64,000 bases of DNA, taken from the NCBI GenBank assembly GCA_039519185.1, contig CM076849.1, positions 56,803,087 to 56,867,086 on the forward strand, written 5' to 3'. The stretch comes from Astragalus membranaceus (Eukaryota; Streptophyta; Magnoliopsida; Fabales; Fabaceae). Below, piece after piece: positions 32,421-42,684 of the stretch. The notes below the pieces were generated by a model that was given only the letters and a program-made list of their open reading frames with translations, did not search any database and was not told the origin of the DNA. Every line of letters starts with the position of its first letter. Positions within the stretch are counted from its first letter, which is position 1. A program made the position numbers and the translations under genes.

Positions 32421-34917
32421 TGTAACACCCCGGTATTTCTAACATGTAGAGAGACCGAAGATGCACAGATGCGGAAGTTCAGAGGACACAGTTCCTGTTT
32501 AAGTATTGGACATACAAACTTTTTCCGAAATAAAAACATAATCGGAACTAACATTACTTCATAAAATAGAAGTTCATCGGTTCCGTACCAGACGGAATAC
32601 AATATCCAAGTCCAAATACCAAACAGAAAAATAAACCGGTTCGTAAAACTCATAACCAATACAAGTTATACAACCAAAGAGAACGACAAAAGAACGAAGG
32701 ATAATGTGACTAAGTCTTCGGCACCTCTGAGAGTATACCAACTACTCGTGCACAATAGTCTTCCTTTTTCCCTGCTTCTCTGAAAAACAACAAATATGGA
32801 TTGGGTGAGATAACATTATCTCAGTGAGTCCTACCATGCCCCCTCACTGACACTCGGTTCAATTATTAAACCGTTACCACATAAACTGACGTAACAATGT
32901 CTTATTCATTAATCGAAATGCCGACTGCACAACAATTGCTAATCCCGGCAAATCGTGAATTCAACTTAACATGATCCGGCTGCACAACGATTGCTAGTCC
33001 CGGGAACCATGTGTCTAACCTTAGCACAAACCGGCTGCACAACGCTTGCTAATCCTGGTAACCCACGAATTGACCACGCCAAGACGTATACAGGGCCTAG
33101 GGTGAGGGCTCATGACTTCCCTTCCTAGTATGCTACTTGTCGGGTCGTCACCCAACGCGATACATATGACAATACATATCAAATTCTCGAGAGTTAGATA
33201 ATTTATATCTTTTTCGATCACCAAAGGATCAATCACATAATAATTGGATAAACAATATCCATACCGATCTATAATCCGGTTTGAGGAATTCATAATTTTG
33301 ACCTCCGGCAGTATAATCATATTCAATTGACATATATAAACATATATATTCAGTCAGTCCATCAATCGGTGTACCCACACGTATACTAGGGTTTCGGTTT
33401 TTCAATCAAATATGCTTTCGAAGCTCTTTTTCAAAATCATGAGTTGAACAGGTTCAAAATACGGTTTTCAATAAGACAATATCCTTAAAATTGGTTGGGA
33501 AGAAGATTAGAAGTGATTCGGGGTCGAAAGGAGCGACGAAATGAGAAATCGGAGTCCGGTAACAGAAGCTCACGCACGGTCCGTGCCCAGGGGCGCACGA
33601 CCCGTGCGTGATGCACCAAAATTTATACAGCCAACCCTAAGCTCACGCACGATCTATGCCCAGGGGCGCACGACCCGTGCGTGATGTTTTATTCCTTAAT
33701 TCAGCCAATTGCGAAGCAGACGCACGGTCCGTGCCCAGGGGCGCACGACCCGTGCGGTCTGTTCTGTTTCTCTATTTTCCAATCCGATTCTCATTCCGCT
33801 TTTCCGTTTCTCGCCTAAATCGAATTCCGATCGTAATCCAACCTAAAAACAGATTTAATAAACAACATTCCAGACCATATTCCAGTGAAAGTGTTTAAAT
33901 CACAATTTCGTAAATTGTTCAACAATTCAATAAAAACCGTAAAAACGCGATATTTCTCAAAAACGGTTTCCGGTTTCAAAATCTTTCGAAAACTGATAAA
34001 TGCCTTATCCCTATCCGTGAGTAGAACTCACCGTTACACCGAAGTTCGAGAGTTGGGCCGAAAAGCGAATTCACCGAATCGAAAATACACGAACAATCCC
34101 CACTAGAACTCGAACCGATTTCCAAAACGGCAATCTCCACCACTAGAGCAACTGAAACAGCAACTAGGATGACTGAAATCCTCCCAAATCGAAATGCAAG
34201 GTTGAGACTCCACTTTCCACAACTACAACATGACATGCAACCCATCAACACACAACTCCACCATTTCACCACTTGGAGCTTCAAGGAGTCGCAAATGGCA
34301 AGGTACAATGTAGGGGGAGTTAGCTTCAGATGGTGGTACCAATGGAAATAGAATGAAAAATGAGAGAGAAAGGTGTGAAGAAGGCTTACATGCAACAATG
34401 GTGGATGAGATCCTTCTCTCTTTTCTTCTCCTCCCTCACGCCTCCTTCTTCTCCTCTCTCTACCTTTCAGTTTTGTTTTTCTTCTTTTCAGATGAATACA
34501 ATGCTTTAGTGTGAGGGTGAGTTCAGTGGGTGAATATGGGCTGGGGGTTTAATGATGGTGAAAAGACCGTTTTGCCCTTGGCCCATAAAATGATAGTTTA
34601 GGTGTTGAAAATCCCCTTCGGTACAAAACTTTCTCGATTAATCCGGTTCCGATCCGAAATTCCTCAATTCTTTCGGTTCGTAATTAGTTATAATCTTCAT
34701 AATTATATTTTAAGAATTAGGGACGTGAAAAGACAGATTTGCCCTTCAGCCCCAATTCCTCATTTAACTTATGAATAGGCCACCCTTTAATGGAGAATAG
34801 GTTTTCTTGACAAATTTCCCGACATATTAATCCCCGAGACACGACCAATTATTCCGACAAATAATTAATCGGTATTAGGTATCATAGTACGAGTCTTTCA
34901 AAATTAGGGATGTTACA
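32421..34917 (-). repeat. G2 5' LTR
   Basis: 2497 bp. It keeps the region replaced by the inverted repeat in the partner LTR. Hairpin unit arms TGCCG/CGGCA are near 32919-32950, and GC-rich dyads near 33570, 33643 and 33718. It differs from the 3' LTR by a short deletion near 34008. Confidence 0.92.
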
Positions 34918-35060
34918 AATACTAAATTATCCTCCACTTTTCTCTCAATCCTAAGGATAAAAATGTCATTTCAAATTATTTCCTCTCACTTTTTTCTCTC
35001 ACTCACTTTTATCATTAGTGGGTCACACTCTCACATCATCTTTTAATTTTTTATGACACT
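34918..35060. repeat. R1 copy, right part
   Basis: Continues the R1 unit interrupted by G2 at 19832; the AATAC duplication links the two. It ends at 'ttaattttttatgacactc', after which the R1 pattern stops. Confidence 0.8.
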
Positions 35061-36689
35061 CACTTTTATCATTAATGACACTAATTTTTCTGTTCATTTT
35101 CACGTTGCCAAAGCTACCTGTTTCCTCAGCTAGATAACAATGCAAAAGGGGCGCACTTGTTAATACCCAAAATATGCTAAGTAGTTGGCTGAGGAAGAAT
35201 CTAACTGAGGCAAAGGCTTGGTCAAGTGGATATAAGCCGAGGCACTCATATATGGAGCAAGAAGAAGGTTCGATTGCCTATTGGGCATGATTTACCTTAT
35301 TCTCCTAATTTTTATCTTATTATTTCTATTTATAGCAACCACATAACCAATGATGGTAGCCTTGGTGGAGTATGGCTAAGGGTAGAATTAAAGTTCATTG
35401 AAGCTAGCTAGGAGCATTAGTGAATAAATGCTTGCCAAGGAAGGCAAGGAATAGATAAAAGCAAGGGAATTTGGCAGAAAAGGGCCTAAGTAAACGTGCT
35501 TAAAGACAATCAGGGGCTAAAATGCCAAAGGTATGATGATGATTGCTGGCCAGCAGCAACTTGGCTAAGGGAATGCTCTGCTAGAAGATAACTCGATTGA
35601 GGAGCTAGTGGCTAAGGACAAAGCAGGTTGCATAGATGAGGATGTTTTGGCTGAGGTGAAGAGCTTGAGTGGGAAGCATGTATTCAATGCACGTGGATAC
35701 TTAGACCGATAGAGCGGTTGAAGGAAACGAGGGAGAAGTTCCATGGAAATAGGAGTAAAGAGAAACTACCCACTATCCATGCTAGTGGACGTTGTGGAGC
35801 ATGTCTCCTAGTTTTTTAGGGTGTAGGTGCGATATTGTACGTTGATCATAGCTGATCCCACGGTGGTTAAGCCGTAGGCTAGTAGTAGTGGCCAACAGAG
35901 ACCATGCATATATCTATGTGTGTGTGTAGACAATACATTTGTAAACACACAAGCAATCAAACATCTACATTTTTCAAAGTCTTTACTTTCTTTTGTTTGC
36001 ATTTACCTCATCTTTATGCTTTTCGCTTGGTCCAATTCGCGTCCCTATCACCTAACCTAACACTCTTTAGAGGAGTTAGGGAACACATAGTTGAGGAACA
36101 GAGTTCCTCCCTCAGTGCAATCGTCTGAAGACAGAGGAATCAAAAGGCTCAAACTTCTAGCTGATCCCATCAGCTAAAACAGAGAGTTTAGCGACAACAC
36201 ATGTATTACATTTATTGTTATTTATTAGTATTATTTTTTATTGTTTATTATTAGTATTACTCTTTTTGTTAAAAGAAATATATGGAGTAGATTATGCATC
36301 ACCTCCACTGTAACCAAAAAAATGCATCACCTTCACAACTTCTTTTTGACTCAAGAAAGTCACCTCTGCAACTAGTCAACTACTATTTTCTATTGTTTTT
36401 TAATGCTGAGCAACACATCCAGACATTTGAATTTGCTTGTAGAAGCATTTATTTTTAAGTTAAGCCGGAGCATGTGCCAACAAGACCAACTCCAATGCTT
36501 GTTTTCTTTAAGCAATAGTTGCATAACTTAAGCAATGAGTTAAGAAATATGCATTTGAGTTTCTCTTAGGTTGAACTTGGGAGATCCATTTTGCAAGTGG
36601 TGCTTACCACTTTGTCCGCAGATAAAAGAAAATACGCTCTCTTTAATAAAGGGCTCTAAATCAAGATGTACCCTCTAGTTCTCTCAAGT
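35061..36689 (+). other. Unassigned region, possibly LTR/leader of a decayed gypsy element
   Basis: No gene was recognised. The text is richer in unique words than the repeats around it and contains recurrent 'gctgaggaag/ggctaag' words, a short GT run near 35925, and 'aacacatagttgagg' near 36080. Because a plus-strand gag pseudogene follows, this could be that element's LTR and leader, but no TG...CA boundaries or second copy were found. Confidence 0.3.
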
Positions 36690-38110
36690 GAGCAATCTCA
36701 AGATGTTGAAGTGGAGCAGCATGTGGTCATGACCACATCCTTCATTAGAAAGCAAATTGATATGGGTATACATGACATCTCTCAATAATTGGCTGACATA
36801 CTCAAACCTATGGTGCACAATGAAGTGCAACAGGCTAGAAAGCATGAAAATAGAGGAGTTACTCAGAGTAGTAGCTCAACTGGTTTTGGTACCCCTGGCA
36901 AGGAGTGCCTATGAATATATATAGTGGGGAATCCACAACAAGCTCCATTGTACTATGCTATAGCAGAGCCTCAGCAGGTGATTTCATCCCATGTAACTCC
37001 TAACCTTGGTTTTTCTCAGCCAAGCAACTTTGCCACTATCAGCACTGGGGGAAATTACGTGGCGAATGTTACCACTAGCTCGAATATTTTTCAACTTGGA
37101 CAGGTGAAAATGGCTAGAACACCACCTGAGGCCACAGGGAAGATTGGTATGCCACAGGGACCACCAGATGGACCCCCTATGAAGGCTAACAATCCACCTT
37201 ATGCAGGGGGCAGCCCTTTGGCCTGAAAGCAGGAATTGGTAGGGTCTGGTAGCTACTATCCGAATTACCAGACTTGGGCTCCAAAGCCACCTGGTTTGAC
37301 TAGTTTTCCACCTAACCAGCCGTACTCTAAAGCAGTTGTTCAACCTCCGATGGGATCATTTCCATCACAATAGGTGTTAGGCAACACTAATGAGCAGACA
37401 TGGAACATTGTTCCATCTTACCAAGTTAGCCGACCTCCTATGCAAGGAACTGGCTTTGTTAATCCTAGCCAAGTTTTCTCCAGGTTAGACAATGGAAAAT
37501 ATCCCACTGGTACCTGCACAACTAGGAATGCAAAGCACCCTAGATCAACTATGGCGTTCTTCTGTGCCAGCCGATCCAAAGCCTTTAGGGTCCCAACTCC
37601 TCGATCCTACAATTATTGCAAACAAATCAAGAAGTATTTTGGTGTTCAATTGAAGATTCTTGATAGACCCATAGGGGATTTAAGACCCCAAACTTTGCTA
37701 CCTTTTCTGGAGAAGCCATGCCCTGCGAGGATGGACAGACTTGTGCCGCTGCCTAGCGAATTTAAGACCCCGGACTTTGCTACCTTTTCCGGAGAAGATG
37801 GCAAGTCTACCATGGCACACATCGGCCGATTATGGATAAGAAAACCAAAATTTATTCCATAACCTGCAGCTATTCCCTTTATGTTTGATAGGAACGACTT
37901 TTACATGGTATTCCCCCTTCCACCACATTCAACTCAAACTGGGCAGGCATGGAAATGTGCTTCCATGATAGGTTCCATTGGCGTCAACCTGAGGTCATTG
38001 CTGCTGACCTCATGAATTTAAGCCAGAAGGTTGATGAGGCAGTAGTCGATTTCATTGAAAAATTCGAAAAGAAGGGCTGGCGAATGCCCAATGCAATTCC
38101 CTGAATCACA
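36690..38110 (+). pseudogene. Decayed Ty3/gypsy gag
   Basis: Frame 3 can be followed from about 36924 to 37862 with in-frame stops at 37224 and 37371. A shifted segment then runs to about 38103. Recognisable features are a Pro/Gly/Gln-rich stretch (about 36930-37440), LPSEFKTPDFATFSGEDG followed by STMAHIGR (about 37745-37830), and a retrotransposon-gag-like stretch, FHDRFHWRQPEVIAADLMNL followed by FIEKFEKKGWRM (about 37955-38090). The last segment resembles the retrotransposon gag domain. No zinc knuckle, protease or polymerase follows, since the F-box gene comes next. It is clearly non-functional. Confidence 0.65.
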
Positions 38111-38170
38111 ATGTACTACTATGACCATTACTGGAATGCACCCAAACCGAGAGAGTTCACACCAAAACCA

Positions 38171-38600
38171 AAAGCCAAATCCTTAGGGTTACTTCATAGT
38201 TAAGTTGTCTAACTTTAAATAAAAATGGGACAAAAAAGAATATAGAGATATTTTGTCATCTTAACTAGTAGTTGAGATAAAAGAACTTTTAGAATAACTT
38301 CATAATTAAGTTAACATATAATCTTTTGTAGAATTAATTAATTAGTTTAATTACTTTAAACAAATAGATGAGATAGGTATTTTTTTTTATAAATTTAATG
38401 TTCCGAACATTTTGTCTTTTCACCCTTGGAACACTTCACAGTTGAGTGAGTTTCGCTTTGCCTGCTCCCTTGATCTCATTTCCAATTTGTTATTTGTTTC
38501 AACTGCAACCAAAACTCTGTCAGGTTTCTCTTTGCCCTCTTCCTTGATCTCATTTCCAGTTTGTTTCAATTGTAAGCAAAACTCTTTGTCAGAGTGAGAG
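38171..38600 (+). promoter_or_regulatory. Probable promoter and 5' leader of the F-box gene
   Basis: AT-rich sequence lies between the gag pseudogene and the F-box start. TATAAATTT at 38388-38396 is a plausible TATA box about 205 bp before the ATG. The presumed leader contains a direct repeat of about 70 bp (38450-38523 and 38524-38592) with shared 'ccttgatctcatttcca' and 'aaaactct'. The transcription start is not visible from sequence alone. Confidence 0.4.
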
Positions 38601-39887
38601 ATGGAGAAATCTACGGTGGTGATTGCATCTACGACAAATGAGGTGATAAAGGTAAACAAACAATTATATATCCCTAATGATCTTTCCTTATCCATTCTCT
38701 CTAAACTGCCTTTAAAATCGTTGAAGCGATTTGGGTGTGTTCAGAAATCATGGGCCATCTTACTTGAAAACCCTAATTTCATGAGCATGTACCGCAAAAA
38801 TTTCTTATCTGACGATCATTCTTATTATGATGGTACTTCCATCCTCTTACATCAAACTACTAGTGGTGGTTGCGGAAGTTGTAATGTTGAAGACAACTAT
38901 GCATTGTATTCTTTTTCTGGTAAGAGGTTTGAGAATATTGTCAAATTAGATTGGCCAGATCCATTTCCAGAGGGTGACCATGGTTTTAATATTTGGGGTT
39001 ATGGTTGTAGTAATGGCATACTTTTGCTTGTATGTAGATCCCAAGAAAATATTGTATTGTGGAACTTAGCCACCAAGGAATTCAAGGTCATTCCTCAGAG
39101 CCCTCTAGATTCTGTACCTTACTGGGAAGCTGTGAGTGATGCCCATCGATTTGGTTATGATCCTATTAGAGATGACTATAAGGTCATTCGACACATAAGA
39201 TTTTTTCCAACAACTAATCGTGACAGTGATGGGATGCTATGGGAAGAGGTTGTTGATGGCAATAGGTTTGGTTATGAATTTATTAGAGCTGATTATAAGG
39301 TGATTCGGCGTGTACAATTTGCTTCAAGAAATAATTGTTACCTTGATATGATTCCATGGGGATATGTGGTAGAGAAAGAATTTGTATCTTATGACTCTCT
39401 ATGGGAGATATATAGCCTTAGAAGTAACTCCTGGAAAAAGCTTGATATCGATATGCCTCTTTCTTATGATGACCAAGAAGTGTACATCGATGGAATGTGT
39501 CACTGGTGGGGTAAAAGTGAAGCACATAATGAAACATGTTTGGTGTCATTTGATTTGGGGAATGAGGTGTTCTGTACAACACCCATACCCTCAAACATGG
39601 ATGATAGTTCTAATTTTATAATGGACTCGAAGCAGTTGATGGTACTAAATGGATCTATTGCTATGATCTTAAAACATACTGAGACAGACACTTTTCACAT
39701 ATTTATTTTGGGTGAAATTGGTTTCAAGGAATCTTGGACTAATGTGTTTAATGTTGGGCCATTACTTTGGGTTGATCATCCTATTGGAGCAGCAAACAAA
39801 GGAGACATATTTTTCAGAAAGAGCGATGGTGGAATAGTGTGGTTTGATTTAGGTACTCAGAAGATTGAGGAGCTTATAGTTTTATAG
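38601..39887 (+). CDS. F-box / F-box-associated domain protein, 428 aa
   Basis: A single uninterrupted exon from the first in-frame ATG. An F-box lies at residues about 22-65 (YIPNDLSLSILSKLPLKSLK, FGCVQKSWAILLENP), followed by FMSMYRKNFL as in many legume F-box proteins. Residues about 95-400 fit the F-box-associated interaction domain (NGILLLV, VLWNLATKEFKVIP, WEIYSLRSNSWKKLD, MCHWWG, LVSFDLGNEVF). Such proteins are substrate receptors of SCF ubiquitin ligases: the F-box binds SKP1/ASK, the C-terminal domain binds a target. Residues 183-221 and 222-260 are two copies of one module (RFGYxxIRxDYKVIR). No stops or frameshifts. It is the only likely functional host gene here. The target is unknown, and similar proteins are abundant and fast-evolving. 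Confidence 0.9.
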   Translation: MEKSTVVIASTTNEVIKVNKQLYIPNDLSLSILSKLPLKSLKRFGCVQKSWAILLENPNFMSMYRKNFLSDDHSYYDGTSILLHQTTSGGCGSCNVEDNYALYSFSGKRFENIVKLDWPDPFPEGDHGFNIWGYGCSNGILLLVCRSQENIVLWNLATKEFKVIPQSPLDSVPYWEAVSDAHRFGYDPIRDDYKVIRHIRFFPTTNRDSDGMLWEEVVDGNRFGYEFIRADYKVIRRVQFASRNNCYLDMIPWGYVVEKEFVSYDSLWEIYSLRSNSWKKLDIDMPLSYDDQEVYIDGMCHWWGKSEAHNETCLVSFDLGNEVFCTTPIPSNMDDSSNFIMDSKQLMVLNGSIAMILKHTETDTFHIFILGEIGFKESWTNVFNVGPLLWVDHPIGAANKGDIFFRKSDGGIVWFDLGTQKIEELIVL

Positions 39888-40938
39888 CAAGTGGAACTTG
39901 TATCAAGATAATATCTTTTAAAGAAAATCTTCTTCCATTGGGAGGAACAGGTAATTAAATTTGTTCTTGTTTCCTTGTAGAGGTATATGAATATTGTTAT
40001 AAGAAGTTTTTACCTTGTATGAAAAAGACTTGTCAAGTATATGCTGAATCAATGAAACCAGTTGAGCATATAAGTCTTACTTTATCAGCTTTATTTTGAT
40101 TTTTGAAGTATCACTCTCTTTCTATTTGCAAACATATTTTGTTTCTATTTCATTTATAACAATGATCTTTTTCCTCTAGTGAACAACCTCTAGTATCATG
40201 TAGTATAATTTCTTATGTTATGAAAAATGATAAGTTAATGTGCAATGTCTCTCTCTTTAAACTCCATTATACTCTCTCTACTTGAGGATGTTAGCATAGT
40301 GGTGACCACCAGTGTTGTCATTCCAAGGGACTATGACTAAATTCTTATTGTAATATATGTTAGCAACCGGATATGATATCTTTTTTGTTAGTCTCAAATC
40401 CTTTTGGTTAACAAGTTTTTAAAATTATATTCAAATACTGAAAATTATTAAGGAATAAGATAAAGTGTTTCTTTATGCTAGGGAAGTACCAACGAGTCAA
40501 TGACCTGGAGCACCAAGAGACTGAGAGGGCCTGAAGTTACATTTGTGGAGGGTAAGTTCAATTCTTTGCTTGGACTAGGATATTAGTTACACTATACACT
40601 TAAGGACTTATTTATCATCTTGTTATTGTTATAGATATTTACATATGATCCGTAATGAATGCTTTTGTGGTGACACAATTTTGACTAGCATGTTTCTAAG
40701 TGCTAATGATTTTGCTGTTGTTAAAATTGAAAGGAAGTGCTGAGGAGAATAAGGAATATTCACCGGAGGTCGCAAATGGAGTTAAGAGCAAGATATTTTC
40801 TCCTGGCCATGGTGGTGCAAATTTCATGGACAACTCACTTTTGGGCATGGTACCAGGCGCAATGCACATTAGAGAGAAAGAGGGAATCTCACTAATTTAG
40901 AACAATGCAATTCTATTATGCGATTCTGGAGAGAAAGA
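39888..40938 (+). other. Downstream region of F-box gene with possible small exons
   Basis: No recognised gene. 'gggaggaacag|gtaatt' near 39951 and 'gtggagg|gtaagttc' near 40551 look like donor sites, so spliced 3' untranslated exons of the F-box transcript are possible. A short frame near 40733-40900 (SAEENKEYSPEVANGVKSKI) has unusually ordinary amino-acid composition, but I do not recognise it. The remainder is AT-rich spacer. Confidence 0.35.
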
Positions 40939-41190
40939 GTGTAAATTCTTTAGTGATGAGAAGAAAAATTATCCCCCAAACCCCCCAAAACCCCTCTCCT
41001 AGTTTATTTTTGGAGCCCCTCCAAAACCCTCCATATTTGGGGGAGTTTGGAGGGGCTCCAAAAATAAACTAGGAGAGTGGTTTGGAGGGTTTAGGGGGAT
41101 AATTTTTCTCCTAATTACTAAAGAATTTACACTATTAGTCTCAACCCCTCCCCTCCCCTCCCCTCCAAACTCCCAAACACACCCTTAGTT
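40939..41190. mobile_element. Foldback / MITE-like element
   Basis: 40939-41132 is a near-complete inverted repeat. GTGTAAATTCTTTAGTGATG pairs with the right end ATTACTAAAGAATTTACAC, and 'cctagtttatttttggagcc' pairs with 'ggctccaaaaataaactagg' around a short loop. To its right are repeated CCCCT blocks and 'ccaaactcccaaacacaccc' ending CTTAG at about 41188, a pattern seen at ends of plant MITEs. No clear target duplication was found, so the exact borders and superfamily are open. Confidence 0.6.
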
Positions 41191-41380
41191 TTTTCTATTG
41201 TGTATTAATAATACCTTTCCTTGTGTATGGTGTTGCTTACTTTATACTGTAGTATTGGATCCTCTTCCAAATTATCATTGAATCATTTTATTTCTTGATC
41301 AAGTACTGTTTTAATGCTTTTCTCAGCTTTTATGGCTATTGCCTTTTATAACTCAATCATATTTTTCACTTTCTTTAAGA

Positions 41381-42684
41381 TGGTATCGAAGCATTTGCTT
41401 TTGCTGAGTACCTTGCTTATTTTTTTCCTTCTTTCCTTCCTTGTTTCACTGGCATAGTGACTAAATGTGCCTTCCTTCCTTTGAAAACTCTGAGTCAGAT
41501 AGTAATTCTTTCATTTGTTTTTTGAATTCAAGCAATCTTGGCTTATGGATCATAGGTTCTAGTGTTAGTGTTCATATATGTTGCTTTCTCAAACACTATA
41601 AAAACTATGTGCCAATTAAACCTATATATCAATATAAAGTTGCCAAATGGAAACATAAAGCAAATGCTAGAATTAAAGTATTTGTTCAGATTTCTTCTAA
41701 ATTGTATATTTCTGATGCATTATATGTGCCAAATTTTGCCTAAATTTGATTTATGTTCCTAAACTCATGATTGATCTAAATGTGAGTGTCCTTCTCAACA
41801 TACCTAACGATTAGTCCTATTACAAAACTTACCATGGTGATATTGTTGCTAGTTGTTGCTTCTCTGAAGAATTGGAATTTGCATCAACTTCATGTCAATA
41901 ATGCTTTCCTACATAATAACCTCAATGAAGATGTATACATGGAAATTCCCAAGGGAGGTGTTCAGTATCGTACATCTGGACTGGTATCCAACACTAGATG
42001 CCTAGTCCGATCTAAGATAGTTGGTAGTCGAGATCCTGGTCAGTCCGAGTTTGGCTCCGATCCGGGGTGGTTGGTACCTACAATGACACTCTGACGCTCA
42101 AGTCAACGAGTGAACTGATTGCAAGTTAGGTGAATGGAGAGTGTGTACCTTTAATGCTAGTATTGAATGCTTATTTATAGGTTTTGGGATCCAATGGGAA
42201 CCATTGGATCTAGGTCTTTAATCTCCACTGTTGGTTGATGGATCTGCATTTGGTGTTGGGCCTTAGTGATAAAGGCCCAATCCGTAACAGGAGGGTTCTG
42301 TGATAAAGAAAACGAAGTTTGCAAATTAAAGAAATACTTGTATGGCCTCAAACAAGCTGGTAGGAAATAGTATGAAAAATTGACAACACTATTACTACCC
42401 CAAGGATACAAATATTCCAATTTTGATCATTCCTTTTTTATCAAGAAAAGGATGAAGATTTCATAGTGCTCTTAATTTATGTTGATCATGTGATTCTAGC
42501 AGGAAATTCATTGAAAGAGCTTGATAAAATCATGTGCATTCTTGATAGTGCTTTCAAGATAAAAGATCTTGGTTCTATAAAGTATTTTCTTGGATTATAA
42601 GTGTCTCAATCCAAACTTGGGATTAATATTGGTGAGAGAAAATATTGGCTAGATCTATTACATGAGATAGGGCAGTTTGCTTCC
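41381..42684 (+). pseudogene. C1: decayed Ty1/copia element, left part
   Basis: A primer-site-like TGGTATCGAAGC lies at 41381-41392. It is followed by a protease-region relic (WIIGSSVSVHICCFLKHYKN, about 41546-41610) in which the catalytic Asp-Ser-Gly is lost. Then comes reverse transcriptase: NWNLHQLHVNNAFLHNNL (about 41870-41930) and EDVYMEIPKG, then after a solo LTR insertion KLKKYLYGLKQAG (about 42322) and YVDH in place of YVDD near 42480. Many stops and internal deletions. It breaks off at 42684 with the CTTCC copy of the Ogre insertion and resumes at 60626. Confidence 0.75.
41959..42289 (-). mobile_element. Solo LTR B (331 bp), TSD GGAGG
   Basis: On the plus strand it starts TGTTCAGTAT and ends CCGTAACA, flanked by GGAGG at 41954-41958 and 42290-42294. 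Minus orientation is inferred: TATAAATA (42172-42179 reversed) precedes by about 67 bp the 32-bp core (42074-42105), the same layout as in solo LTR A. It interrupts the copia reverse transcriptase between PKG and the KLKKYLYGLKQ segment. No internal region is present. Confidence 0.88.

Larger units (their letters stand above)
19833..34917 (-). mobile_element. G2: second Tekay-type Ty3/gypsy element, split by NA
   Basis: LTRs at 19833-22375 and 32421-34917 flank minus-strand gag-pol. The target duplication AATAC is at 19828-19832 and 34918-34922. Length is 15,085 bp, or about 9.6 kb without the NA insertion. The primer-binding site is TGGTATCAAAGC (32407-32418). The coding part closely matches G1 in sequence and domain order, but the LTR right halves differ strongly from those of G1. 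Coding is disrupted by three in-frame stops, a frameshift and the NA insertion. Confidence 0.93.

Noticed and set aside
35226..35411. Short frames at 35226-36128
   Set aside because: No domain, no conserved motifs, and likely inside non-coding retroelement remains.
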